This document shows positions 21,169 to 32,900 of a DNA stretch of 64,000 bases, piece after piece; within the stretch, counting starts at the first letter, position 1, and each line of letters opens with the position of its first letter. Location of the stretch: NCBI RefSeq assembly GCF_033807575.1, contig NC_084705.1, positions 16,176,019 to 16,240,018 on the forward strand. Reading direction: 5' to 3'. The DNA is from Cydia pomonella. Lineage: Eukaryota; Arthropoda; Insecta; Lepidoptera; Tortricidae. The notes below the pieces were generated by a model. It did no database searches. It saw nothing but the letters and a program-made list of their open reading frames with translations, and was not told where the DNA came from. The position numbers and the translations under genes were made by a program.

Positions 21169-21862
21169 TATATTAATACACTATAAAATAAAATAAAAAA
21201 TTATCATGCAAAAATATTGCATTTAAAACGTTCTATATCGCATGAAACCGTCTACTTAGAGTTGGTTTCCATTGTCATGTATTTTCAAGTATCAACGTTA
21301 CAGCCAATAATAGCGCCTTATTTTATAATACACCAATCGTAGTGTCGATGGTTTAAATTGACTAATCATGGTCAAACGAAGTTTCGTCGAAGAAAACAAG
21401 ACCTAAACTTTGACGAGTTGCAATTGGTTCGTTATGAGTACTACGCTGATATTTTGTTTGACGTTAGTCTTCCTTGTTTTTTTCGTTCGCTGGCTCTAAG
21501 TCATATCGTTCGTGTCATTCACGATGACGCGCAGATATATCAATTCTAACCTTTAATAACATGACATTACGAGTAAACGAGATGTATACGAAATTATATT
21601 ATTTAGTTTCCTTCACAAATACTAATCAAACTTTCCTCGTTCCAATGTTTCCTTATTTGCTCTATTCGACCTCAGACGTTTAATATTAAACAATAGGTCC
21701 TGAAGTAGGCCAAGTTGGTTTCGAATAATAATTTCAAATTTATATACGGACTATCTTCACCATTTGTTTCTTCTTTTATCTGGTTTGCTGTTGCACGACA
21801 CCTTACAAATGATCTATGAATTGATTGAAAACGACCCGCGTCATACAATTACAAGCTGTTTT
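21169..21862. other. No gene recognised
   Basis: The plus-strand open frame 21358-21549 lacks splice context or domain. No RNA gene seen. Confidence 0.35.
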
Positions 21863-21971
21863 CATATGGAGCTTCTCAGACGGATAAAATGTGGTTTGAA
21901 AAATTAGAATCAAACGTGATTACAGTGTCTACTTAATAGGTACATTTTTTCCGTCTGAGAAGCACCATATG
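21863..21971. repeat. Small foldback element, 28-bp arms
   Basis: CATATGGAGCTTCTCAGACG (21863) pairs with CGTCTGAGAAG-CACCATATG (ending 21971). The arms differ at two or three positions around a ~50-bp AT-rich centre. Confidence 0.8.
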
Positions 21972-21992
21972 ACCTAAACTTAGACTGCACAT

Positions 21993-22133
21993 TAGTGCAG
22001 TCACCGTCAGATATATAAGAGCGCCTAAGTTGTTCATAAATATCTGAACACGCACTCTAGCGCCTTGACATTAGAGGCGTGTTCCGATATTTGTGAGTTC
22101 CGCCGCTCCGATATATCTGATGGCGGCTGTACA
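21993..22133. repeat. Palindromic dispersed repeat
   Basis: GCAGTCACCGTCAGATATAT at the left and ATATATCTGATGGCGGCTGT at the right form inverted ends. GCGTGTTCCGATATTTGTGAG in the middle is a feature of a common moth repeat. Noncoding. Confidence 0.65.
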
Positions 22134-22233
22134 AAGTAGAAGACGGAGAACATGCTAAAAAAAGCGAAACAGAGCATCTAGACTGGAGACGCCATGTCTG
22201 TCATTTTCTGTACAAAAAAGTCTAGATTTTTGC

Positions 22234-22256
22234 GGGGGGTGGGGGGGGGTGGGGGG
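22234..22256 (+). other. Uninterrupted G-run (possible G-quadruplex)
   Basis: Three G tracts of 6, 9 and 6 residues are separated by single T residues. The run is followed by CACGTCCATAC. It fits the pattern expected for a stable G-quadruplex on the plus strand. Confidence 0.75.
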
Positions 22257-22642
22257 CACGTCCATACAAAAGTATCCACAATTGGCTCTTAAAGGCGATT
22301 TCTGTCTAAATGCCCTAAGCAGCCAAAGCATGCGAAGTCAACTCAACGTAATTAAAACTGGGGCGCGAGTGGGAATTGAATAGTTAACGATATTACAACT
22401 TCCTCTCTAGTGTAATGCCGAACCGCTTGTTGCACGCTACCCATCTAGCTAATACTTAGGTAGGTACTTATATTATGGTGCAAGTTTGGCACGACAGACC
22501 CGGCAACCGCGTGAGTTGTTACCTATAACTAGTTCGGTTTTTTTAAGTTGTCCGAATGTTCATTAAAATACTTCCAACAAACGGGCATCTTAAACAGATC
22601 TACCAGTATCGCAAATAAAAAATCTTTTTTCTAAACATTTAC

Positions 22643-22797
22643 CTCCTTGAGGTAGTCGGGAAAGTACGGCATAGGAATATTTCAATGTCTATGTAAATCA
22701 ACACGTCATTTTTAATATCAATACACCTCCATTCCCGCATTTGAATACAATGGCAATCTACACATATTCCCTTATTCGCGTAGCACCTTTCATCTCT
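22643..22797 (-). CDS. Candidate internal exon, cysteine-rich
   Basis: On the minus strand a pyrimidine-rich acceptor (TTATTTCTCTTTGAAG) precedes 155 nt of open sequence that ends at a GTAAAT donor. The 51 codons include RCYANKGICVDCHC and WRC, giving the spacing C-x6-C-x2-C-x-C-x7-C. This resembles the CxxCxC core of von Willebrand type C or pacifastin-like modules, but too few residues are visible to assign a family. No partner exon was found within the window, and the surroundings are repeats. It may be a chance open frame. Confidence 0.22.
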
Positions 22798-22830
22798 CTT
22801 CAAAGAGAAATAAACAAGCCGAGTTGGCAT

Positions 22831-25407
22831 TTCATTACACCAGGTACGTGTGGGTTAGGAAAAATGTTTTTGTTTGCCATAGTTAAAATATGTACCTAGG
22901 GAAACAGAAAAATACTATTATATTTGGTATCTTTTGCGTTCAATTACCTTGTTTCTAGTTTTCACTCTGATATTGTACTTGTTGTCAATAGTCATCCCAC
23001 TGATGTCATTGGAAATGATCTGTTTCTGTGAAACATTATTCTAAGACATATTGTTAAGCGAGCATAAATGAATTTATCAGTGATATAAATTATTTACTTT
23101 TACTAATTTGGTTAATTTTCTTATAATATCAATAATTACATACTTATTCATAAAGAATAATTAGCTTAAAAGATCAAATATAAGAATCTAGTATACAGCC
23201 CTCTCTTTTTTTTAATCATGTGGTAAGAAATTTACCTACCCTCACCCGGACCGATTGCTGTTGTATTTGAAGAAACATTTTGGTTTTACTTTTTATTTTT
23301 AATGAACTTTTAAGTTAACAGTTATAAAATTGGGATAAAAAGAAAAAGGTTGTATTGTAAATAGGGTCCATATTTTTATCAGCGAATGTAAAAGCTCAAC
23401 TAGTGCATTTTCTTCTGTCGAGCCAAATTAATTAAAACGCATGTCGAATTATAATTGAACACGGACAAATTACATCATTGGGGAGCTTTTAATATAGTTT
23501 ATAATAGTCAAACCGGAGGGTTGTTGACAGCCGGGGCTTGCCCTAATCTAATACTTTTCATTTTTCTGCTCCATATACTCGTACGCACAAAGTGTTCACT
23601 TGCGCGCCTATCTCAGTTTCTAAACAATAAATATGTAAAAAATATGTAAATCCTCTACCAACCTAATATAATAGATTGAAGTTATTTTAATCAGACCAGA
23701 TTAAGATTTGTTCTCGAAAAAGAAGCAGCGACAAAGCTGAAACTAAGTTTCTCAATTTGAATAATTCTTTCTACGGTTTTGTAGAAAAATTAAAGAAACC
23801 ATTATATTCTTTTCATCGTTTCTTGTCTGTCCGTCCGTAGGGCATAACTATTTTGCTCGGAAAAAACCTATTGATATTTAATTATTTATTTATACCTATG
23901 AAGGGGGTGCACCCCTATTTTTAAAATAAGAATTAAGTATCTCATCTACAGGTCGTAATTCTCAACCGATTCTCGTGAAATTTTGTGAGCAAGTTCCATG
24001 ATCAAATATAATTTTTGGTCGCTTCAGTTTTTGGATTTTTGGTAAAGCCATGGAGGTTCACGAGGTCTACAGCTCACAGAGCCACTAGTATATATATACG
24101 AATATAGCCCGTAGGCAACGCTTTGTAGTCCTTTTGAACTTCAAAACTCGCAGCATAATATTATCTTATTGATGTCGATGTATCTCACAAGCCAATTCGA
24201 ACGTGCACTGATATCAGGATGACTAACTGGTGTGATTTAGATATCGTACATTTCACTCGTACTTTTCCGTGCATATATTGGCGCGGGCAAGACGCATGAT
24301 AACTAAATGACATGATTCTAATATCATTCTGATGTCAGTGTACGTTCGAATTGGCCTGTAACCTGTAACTCGCTCCATTAATATAAGTGCGTTATCATCA
24401 TACAAATTGCTTCGACTGTTAACGTTGGTATATTTTTATAGTGCGCCTGATATTTTACTTGCCGTAATGTAACATTGTAAGCAAAATTAGTGTCATTCAT
24501 AGAAGGCTTACGAAAGTAATTGGAAGTATTGGAAAACTCCGGGAACCATAATCGCTTGCTTTGATAAATACTCGTATTAGGCAACATCACTTGTTATACA
24601 TTTTCAACTTTAACCAAGATTACAATTTTTTCTACATTTTTTGGTGGCTGCCATTCCTCCATGCACCACCCGCGCTACTTCATGTTTATATATTATCACT
24701 ACATGAGTAATCTTTTTGTATGTAAAATTTTTATGGGCTTGGCTTCTGGCCTGAAATAAACATTTATTATTTATTTCAAGTAAATAAGGGAGGAACTTGG
24801 TCATTTAAAATTGTGTTAGCTCGTGATCCACACCTTGTTGGATCAGGCTAAAACTGCGGTTACAACAGCGAGGTAACAGACCGTACTCGTACATATGCGG
24901 CGCGGCGGCAGCAACCGCAACAAGTGAATGTAATGTAAATACTATAGTGTATAGAAATATTAATATACAAAAATAACAAGGACTCTTCCTCTTGTTTTCT
25001 TAACCATGAGATTATATTAGTATTGAAACTCTGTCTATCGTCAACGATTCCTGATTGGATTAGGTACGAGTATCATGTAGCCTCATTATCTCATTAGGTT
25101 AGATTTGATTGGAACTAAGTTCGATACATCCGGCAAACAGACTTCAGAGCGATATCAACAGAGAGAGAGCAAATCGAATTACTACCAATAGTTATTTAGC
25201 TTCTTGACTGATAATTCATAACTAAACCAGCTGAATAGTAGGTAAGTATGCGAAACGTAGGTCTTCCGATTTTGTTTTAATAAATAAGAAAGTAACTCTG
25301 CCCGTCTGCCTTTTATCACGTTTAAACCGCTGAACAGATTTAGATGAAATTTGGTATGCAGATAACTTGAGACCCGGAAAAGATAGCTGAAGCTACTTTT
25401 ACTTTTT
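22831..25407. other. No gene recognised; AT-rich with repeat debris
   Basis: Reverse-complementary blocks near 24180-24230 and 24290-24360 (GCCAATTCGAACGT and ACGTTCGAATTGGCC) form an inverted repeat of about 180 bp overall. Part of 25280-25380 (TTTATCACGTTTAAACCGC, TGAAATTTGGTATGCAGAT) matches the style of a common LINE or LTR 3' sequence. Open frames here have no domain support. Confidence 0.35.
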
Positions 25408-25422
25408 TATTATTATTATTAT

Positions 25423-26216
25423 TTTTTTTTTTTTTTTTTTGACGGAGTGGGAATGCATTTATGCACGGTGTGTGGGACTCGCCACTCCTTTCCCCTCTCC
25501 AGGGAAGAGGGGGGGAGAATTTAGCCCTACCCACTAAACCCACTCCGGCGTTTCACCCTCTTTGCCGTTAATGAGGGCGCACTGGGATCGATGATGACAT
25601 TCACCACGGCGCCCTCCGGCAGCCCCAGCTTAACGCCAGGGCACCCTCACAATGGAGGGGGGGATCAGAAACGCGTGATCCCCCGCCCCCCGACGACGTC
25701 TGTGCAATGCGGGTCCAGTGCCCGCTGGCCCTAAGGCTCGAGGCGAGCATGCGCTCTCTGCCTTTGGCCCTGCCGCCTGCGACGGAGAGGAATCGCGTCA
25801 GCAGACGTTTCTCGCTCCCTCTCCGCCTTCTCCTTCTGCGACATGACTTCTTCGCAGAAGGAGGCCACCGCTTCCCAATTCCTCTCGCTACCCAGCATCG
25901 CCGCTATTATGCTGTGTAGCGAGAGGTCTATAACCCCCGTCGCCGCCCTAAGGGCCGCTCTTTCCACGGCCCAGCGGTTGCACTCCTTTAGAGTGTGCTG
26001 GGCCGTGTCGTCCATCGCACCACATTCATGGCACTGGGGCCCCGGCTCCCTCTGTATTTTGTGCAGGTAGTGCCCGAAACAACCGTGTCCGGACACCACC
26101 TGCGTTATCCTAAATGTAAGGGCCCCCTTTCTTCTGCCCAACCACTCGTCCATTACTGGGTTAATGAAAGGCCTGCGAATCAATATTGTGTTAACCACCA
26201 TTCAGTAAATGATTAG
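25423..26216 (-). mobile_element. R1-clade LINE, 5'-truncated 3' end
   Basis: A minus-strand LINE tail. Poly(A) (T at 25423-25440) is followed by a GC-rich 3' UTR (about 25441-25730) and the ORF C-terminus (26201-25731). The copy is truncated near 26216. G+C content is far above the surroundings, as usual for R1-type elements. Confidence 0.85.
25731..26201 (-). pseudogene. R1-like ORF2 C-terminal fragment
   Basis: 156 codons homologous to the C-terminus of R1-clade ORF2. TQVVSGHGCFGHYLHKI leads into a CCHC-type knuckle (CHECGAMDDTAQHTLKEC), then NWEAVASFCEEVMSQKE and a basic Arg-rich end. Endonuclease, RT and most of the connection region are absent because of 5' truncation. The open frame has no internal stop, so the copy may be fairly young, but it cannot be active. 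Confidence 0.9.
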
Positions 26217-26940
26217 ATAAATTAGGTATCAATATTATAGACCAAGAGCTTATCTCCGAAAAAATATATAGAGCAACTTAACCCCTCGTTAGTTAGTTCG
26301 CTAAAATAAATCTAAAAGAGAATATGGATTACCTACGCCACCACAATGAGTGTCCAAGTATAGGTACTAAAAAATGGGCCTAAATTGAGAAATTGGGCTG
26401 ACTGGGTTCGGCTGGTTCCACTAAGAATAAGAGTGATATACTTAGCGTACCTAGGAACGTTTGTTTAAAGCGCTCGTGGCCGTGTACGAACAACTAATAT
26501 GCAAAGTGCATTTAGGAATAAACATAACAGAGTTAGAGTTAGAAAGGAATATAAGGATAGGTACTCACGTTTAGTAGTTTTGTAAGAATATTGGACTTAT
26601 CTGATTCAACTTCGAAGCTGCACTACACGCTTACAACTGCTTCTGCAAAATTATTGTTATGAACTAAACATTCGAAATAAAAATAAGGAAATAATTATGA
26701 GTAACTATCGCGGTAACCGAAGACAATATTAATATTTAGCTATTGATTGTTACATGTACGACCACTTGAGTTTAAGCTATAAAGTAAAGGGAGAATATAT
26801 CTCCCACCTGTCATATTCCTATACATATCAAACGTTTTGTTAGGTACTGTAAACTTACTTTCCCAATTTGACGTAATCAAAAATATAAGAGTCCATAATT
26901 GTGTTACAGTGCGTAAGCAACTAAATTAAGTACTTTTAAA
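26217..26940. other. No gene recognised
   Basis: AT-rich spacer without exon-like sequence or a clear repeat boundary. Confidence 0.35.
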
Positions 26941-26941
26941 T

Positions 26942-27125
26942 ACAGTGAAACCTGGATAACTGAGACTTTAAGGGACCTGCAAATTTGTCTCACTTAAAGA
27001 GGTATTCCACTTACGCAGGCTCTCAGTTAGCCAGGTATAAATAAATTTCGGTCTCATTTACAGAAGGTTCCATTAATAGAGGTGAGAATAGAGGCTATTT
27101 CAGTTATAGAGGTGGTTAGTAAGTT
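26942..27125. repeat. Possible pogo/Tigger-like transposon end
   Basis: Begins CAGTGAAACCTGGATAACTG and contains repeated 'TCTCACTTAAAGAGG / CAGTTATAGAGGTGG' motifs, a pattern seen at the ends of pogo-like elements. No matching second terminus was found. Confidence 0.3.
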
Positions 27126-27162
27126 ATTTTGTAAACATTATGTAACCTAGAGATTATGATAT

Positions 27163-27783
27163 ATGAGAATCAGATATATGAGATACCTTGGCTCTACCAT
27201 AAACAACAATGGGTCCTGTGAGGCGGAAATTCGCAGAAGAATCGGAATGGCCAAAGGAGCCATGGCATGGCATGGCGCAGCTGGAGAAAGTATGGTAGGA
27301 CAGAAACATCTCTACCAACACCAAGAGCACCTTAGTACGGACTTTAGTTTTCTCCATTTTCACATATGGCGCAATGACATGGAGCCTTAGGAAAGCTGAC
27401 CGTAACCGAATTGATGCCTTTAAGATGTGGTATTGGAGGAGGATGCTGAATATACACTGGACAGCACGCCGCACTAATGCATCTATCCTAGATGAACTGA
27501 ACATCACAAACAGGCTGTCTACCATCTGCTTACGCAAAGTGCTTGTGTATTTTGGCTACATTGCCAGGAAGACAGTGATAACCTGGAAAAGCTGGTGATC
27601 ACTGGTAAAATCGAAGGCGATAAGCCGAGACGCAGGAACCCAATGAGGTGCACAGACCAAATTCGCTCAGCCCTTGATGTGACGCTCCACGGTGCCCTGT
27701 ATTCAGCGACAGACAGAAAGAGGTGGCGGCAAAGTGTCAAAGAGAAGCTGTTCCAAAGAAGTGGCCACGACCCTCAGGGATGA
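27163..27783 (+). pseudogene. LINE reverse transcriptase C-terminal remnant, frameshifted
   Basis: Post-RT region of a LINE in three plus-strand frames. The first has RYLGSTINNNGSCEAEIRRR. The second (27374-27598) has LRKADRNRIDAFKMWYWRRM, then RTNASILDELN and VYFGYIARK. The third (27595-27783) has ITGKIEGDKPRRRNP, DQIRSALDV and DRKRWRQSVKEK. The order agrees with one ancestral ORF broken by small indels. The RT catalytic domain is missing. Clade uncertain (RTE-like or related). Confidence 0.85.
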
Positions 27784-28769
27784 GGAAACCGATGCAAGGA
27801 GGAGGAGCACACTTCCACGATAGTTTACTGCATAATAAGCTATCAATATTACACTTTAAACAACATTAGTGTGCAAAACACATAAAAATATTCTCGAGAC
27901 GTCTTCGAAATCTTGAATCACGACGACAAGCTTATATATACCCCATCATGAATTTTGTATGGTTTATGGTGGGTAGCAAATAACCCGACCAAATTACGTA
28001 AGTTATGTTTGGTATGTTGTCAGGAATCTTGGAACGTGTTTTCAATTTCGTCGCATTGCGTATATTTTGTCCCTCACGGTCACAAGCGAATGGCACGTCT
28101 ATATAAAATACTAGGTTTATGGATGACATAGCCCTCTAATTCTGCCGCCCGTTAACTAAAAAGTCGCTAAGCCACAAATTGTGGATATGAGCGAAAAACG
28201 CGGGAAATATTTTAAAAATATGCTACTTGAAAACCGTATGCAAAGAGTAAAGTAAGTATAATAGGAAAAGAGACCTCTTGAAGCATTTTAAGGAAACTAA
28301 TTTCGAAGCGCTCTCTGATTTTGCATCCGATACTAGCTATGTATGTGTGCGTGCACATCTACATATGCATCCGTATGTGTAGGTACTTGCGTACTACATA
28401 ATATTAGGTCTTCTTGGACGGTTTAAAGTAAAAATTTTTGTTTGATTTCTTGTTACTTTGATAGTTTTTTAGTTTACAAGATATCAAACAAAATATTAAC
28501 TTGCAAGTCGCCCAAGTAGAGCTAATATTATGTAGAAAAGTTTTAAAAGAATGGACACCGAAAAAAAAGACAAACTTTATATAAAGCAAGTACCTATATG
28601 TTTATTGTTTTCAATTTTGTATACAAGATAGTAATAGACTAGGTGTTGTAAGTACTTGAATTGTTCTTCTTTTTACCTTTGGTCATCTTTGTGTACAAAG
28701 CTGCATTAGCTTCGTCTTCTGCGACTTGTGTCTCACTCTGACTCTTTCATGTACGCATAACTGACTTGC
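27784..28769. other. Spacer with possible extra 3' open stretch on the minus strand
   Basis: No confident gene. On the minus strand 28743-28639 is an open stretch (SETQVAEDEANAALY, TKGKKKNNSS) ending at a stop, just beyond the 28770 stop of the small gene. It could be an alternative 3' exon of that gene, but I found no donor of the right phase. Confidence 0.3.
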
Positions 28770-29219
28770 CTAGTTCTCAACTGAGCGTTTCTTCTTTAAC
28801 CTTAACATCCAACTGGATTTGACTTCATGATATTCCGGAGGTAAAGTAAGGACAGGTAAAGTGCACATTAGGAGCATTCCTGGTAATTTCGTCTCACTCT
28901 CTAGTTCCGTAAACAATTCGCACCAGATATTCTTTAAAATAAACACATGCGATGCGTAATGATGTCGTGGTTCGGGTACTTCTTGTACTAATGAATTTCA
29001 GGCATAGGACGTATGTCTCGTATACGCACGTACCTCCATAGATGCACTTATCTCGTCTAACTTAGCGGTATCAAATTGCACAAATCCTGGCAGAGTGTCA
29101 GCGGAAATGTTTGTCGTAAACAAAATTAAAATAATCATAGCTTGTTTTCATCGCTGCATGAACGCTAAGGAGGATGGTATTTTCTTCTTACCTTCGAAAA
29201 TATCTGAACCTCCCGGCAT
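28770..29219 (-). CDS. Small three-exon gene, divergent from tektin; function unknown
   Basis: Hand-assembled exons are 29219-29192 (ATG, 9 codons plus 1 nt, donor GTAAGA), 29086-29034 (2 nt plus 17 codons, acceptor TCTGCCAG, donor GTACGT) and 28931-28770 (53 codons plus TAG, acceptor TTATTTTAAAG). The introns are 105 and 102 nt. Phases agree, and an in-frame stop precedes the ATG, so the start is supported. The 80-residue product begins MPGGSDIFEGF, contains KLDEISASME and TLPVLTLPPEYHEVKSSW, and ends in the basic RLKKKRSVEN. It has no signal peptide and no domain I recognise. It lies head-to-head with the tektin gene (about 650 bp between start codons) with an X-box between them, so a ciliary or sperm-flagellar role is a reasonable inference only. 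Confidence 0.55.
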
Positions 29220-29424
29220 TGCCTTGAACACTGTTAAAATTTTAAACCTCCAGATCTTGTAACACTAGAACTATTGGAATCCTAATTTCCCTAATTGAAT
29301 TTGACTCGTGTTTAATGCTTGCTCCGATTTTACTCTGCTCTGCTATGCACTTTAAAATGAATAGAGAAATAATAAGTTCATATCAATCATATCTCTGTTT
29401 ACATTAATTTGACAGTAAACAACA

Positions 29425-29437
29425 GTTGCTAGGTAAC
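29425..29437. promoter_or_regulatory. X-box (RFX-binding motif) between divergent starts
   Basis: GTTGCT-A-GGTAAC matches the RFX consensus RYYNYY-N-RRNRAC at every position with a 1-nt spacer. It lies 206 bp upstream of the minus-strand ATG and about 430 bp upstream of the tektin ATG. RFX factors drive ciliary genes in animals, and tektins are axonemal proteins, so the motif fits its neighbours. Confidence 0.6.
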
Positions 29438-29865
29438 AACATTATGAATAAAGATAGGTCTTGACATACGAGGTATATGCAACCTTCTTAATGTTGCATT
29501 CATGTCTTTAAATTGTACCAATTTTATAGTGACATCTGGTGATGTAGTTTGCACATTCGGTAGTCAACTTTACGCAAAAGTAGGATATCGGATGCCATTA
29601 ATAGAAACCGCCGCCATCTTTACTAATGTTAACTACGTTTCTAAGTGTCGCCCCCCTGCATATAATTATGCTTCTGTGACGAAGTTTCCTAAGTATTGAT
29701 AAACTTTTTACAAAGTAAGACTGCACTGGCCATAAGTAAAAACAGCTTTCGAAAAATCACGCTTTTGCCACACTTCAAAAATTTTATGACAGAACGTGTT
29801 CGCCTTTTTTAATACATTTGTTTGTGTAGACTTAATTATATGTAAATTCAAATAATAATTTGACA

Positions 29866-29946
29866 ATGCAGTCGGTTGTGACCTTCGAGAAACCATTACC
29901 TCATTTAAGCTTACCGGATTGGGATGCTCGTCTCTACGGGTTAAAG
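29866..29946 (+). CDS. Tektin-like gene, exon 1 (residues 1-27)
   Basis: ATG in the context TGACAATGC. It encodes the N-terminal EKPLPHLSLPDW segment typical of tektin-2. The donor is TTAAAG|GTAAAG, phase 0. Exon 1 is far (2.6 kb) from exon 2 because of inserted repeats. Confidence 0.85.
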
Positions 29947-32900
29947 GTAAAGTATTTTTGTTAAATTAATTTTCATGCTCATAACAGGTACGATGGTACT
30001 GATAATGTAAATTTTTCGTGATTGCTTGTTGTTTGCTGCCACTTTTCCTGTACTGCTAGAAAAGTCTATTTAAATCGCCTTTTACAAGAACCTTCTGATT
30101 ATAAAACTAGAACGTTTCCCATGAAACTTCATATAGCCTTGAGCATGTTTTGAAATGATAAATCATTGTCTCGCTCGATAGGCCTGCCATCCCAATCGTT
30201 TTGAGGTCGTCCTGATTTCGGCTTCAAATTAGAAAAGTTTTCCTTGTTCCAAACCATGTCAGTGGAATTGCCTTGCAAACAGGAATCGAAAAGCCTCCGC
30301 AACATTGAGTATCTATTTAGCTTTGACGCTAAATCGACAGCGGTATTGTGAAGTATATTCACATATAATTAATTGACAAAATATAGTTGTACTGCATGGT
30401 ACTATTAAGTGGAAGTTTCTCTTCAACTCTTCTTCTTCTGGTACTTTGTTAGCAAAACAAACAAAAACCAAAGCAGGTAAATTTTGAAGGGAGAATTACT
30501 AAAAAATATATATTAGTTTAATCTCATTTCATATATTACAGTTTTTTGTTTATTTTATTAATTAAAGTTCAAGCTTGCAATTGACAAGTTGTCCAATTCA
30601 GCAAATAGTGAAGTAAAAATTAAATAAGTAATCTGTAAAAAATATCTAATATAAGTACTCTATTTATGTAGGTATCCACTGGTGAATTGAGAAACGAGTT
30701 TAAAAACGTACTGTTACAAAGTTAAGCCCTTACGTACTCAGGTCATAATTATATCTCGCTCTCTTTCTCGCTCACACACGCTACACTGTCTTGATCCGCA
30801 TCACTAAATTGGACCTTGGACTTGGACCCGGGTACGTCCTTAAACTACGTCCAAAAGAGAGGTATGGGCATTGTGAATGTCATCTCGCTTTGTGTGGTAG
30901 GGCACAGCCAGTGGATGTCATTCCAGATCTAGAGCAGAGCCCAACTGGGGAAGTACCTCCACCTTACAGAAAACAGCAGCCAAATAACACTAGACCCTAC
31001 TCATAGTGCTGTGTTCCTGCCGGTGAGTAAGGTTGCCAGAGCTCAACTAGGGGGGGCGGGTTTAGGGTCGGCAACGCGCATGTAACTCCTCTGGAGTTGC
31101 AGGCGTACATAGGCTACGGAGACTGCTTACCATCAGGCGGGCCGTATGCTTGTTTGCCACCGAAGTAGTATAAAAAAAATAAAAATAAGGGTAACATATT
31201 TATTTAATAATACAGGGTGTTTATTTAGTTACCTGCAAAAATTTACTGGGTGAAGATATTATATAGGTATACTGAGCTTTTTTTTTTTTGGCGCTGGTGG
31301 CCTAGCGGTAAGAGCGTGCGACTTGCAATCCGGAGGTCGCGGGTTCGAACCCCGGCTCATACCAATGAGTTTTTCGTAACTTATGTACGAAATATCATTT
31401 GATATTTGCCAGTCACTTTTCGGTGAAGGAAAACATCGTGAGGAAACCGGACTAATCCCAACAAGGCCTAGTTTACCCTCTGGGTTGGAAGGTCAGATGG
31501 CAGTCGCTTTCGTAAAAACTAGTGCCTACGCCAAATCTTGGGATTAGTTGTCAAGCGGACCCCAGGCTCCCATGAGCCGTGGCAAAATGCCGGGACAACG
31601 CGAGGAAGAAGAAGAAGACTGAGCAACTTTTACTATGGGACCAACTCCAAAATCGCGAAAAAAATATTGGGCGTTTCATATATTTTGGTTGCCCGAGCTT
31701 GACATTTTCTATGGGTGAGTAATCTTTTTTTTCGCGATTTCGGAGTTGGTACAATAGTAACAGTCGCTCAGTAGGTATAACCTATATATCCACCCAGTAA
31801 ATTATTGCAGGTGGCTAAATAAACTCCTGTATTTAATCTATTATTATCAGTCAATCATTGGCAATCAGACTGTATACGCATCTATAATAATATAACAACG
31901 TCAAAATCAGGTGAGAGGTAGTTTAGTATAGTGAAACCAGAATACTTGGCCATCTTCGTGTTACTATTTATGATACATGTTTGTGGGACGATAATGAACA
32001 GCGGAGTACTATTATTATAGTACATTGGGTATGGTGACACATGTCATTTCCATACCTTAAAACGCAAAAACTCGCAAAATGGTACTAAGATGACATGTGT
32101 CACTGTACCTCTGCTGTTTGAAAAATAATATAATACTTTGACTAAAATAAAGTACGTTACTGAATAAAAAATGGTCAGAATTTGTTATTGTTGCGATGGT
32201 ATGTTAATATGTTATTTTGTTAGAAATAATGTATTTTTATTGTATTTCCTCACATGTTTGTAACTGTAAAAGCACTATGAACCTACTATATTCTGTTTTT
32301 TTATTCCCTAGACTAAAATGACATTTCATGTGGTACTAAGAAATGTCATGTCTTACATATGAAACGTCATTTTAGTCTACGGTATAAAAAAACAGACCTT
32401 AGTATACTCGTACCTCAGTAGAAACTGGAACTTTTGCCAAGCCTCGCCCTGGCAACTAGATACCTTGTCAGAAAATGTCTTTCTTGCCATCTCTCGGCAA
32501 CAATATGTACTATTTATGAAATAATTTTTATCCCTGCAGGTGACAGCAGATACCCGAAGAGCAGACGCTTTCGATTTTCGTCACAGTGCCCACCAGCTTA
32601 GAAATGAGACCAAGATCAAGACTGATTGGGACAGTTATCATAATAACAACCGTCTTAGAGCCAGGTAGCCATCACAGCAATTTGATTTAATCGAATCTAG
32701 TCTCATATTCATTTATTAATTCATTATTTCTCAAAGGTGTAATACTTGTAATGAACCCTTGACAACTTTTCGTCTCTGTTCTTGCGTTGGTTATAATTAT
32801 AAATTTATAATATAAAGTAGACGTGCTTGGAGGCGTATTCAAATGCAAGTAATATAGTACCCACATGATATTAATCTTGTTGTGTCTCACTCATACTAAA

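Noticed and set aside
29708..29896. 62-codon minus-strand frame
   Set aside because: It lies antisense to tektin exon 1, which is clearly the coding strand.
30129..30362. Minus-strand open frame with fairly protein-like composition in tektin intron 1
   Set aside because: No splice acceptor at its 5' side, an in-frame stop just upstream and no recognisable domain. Kept only as a note.
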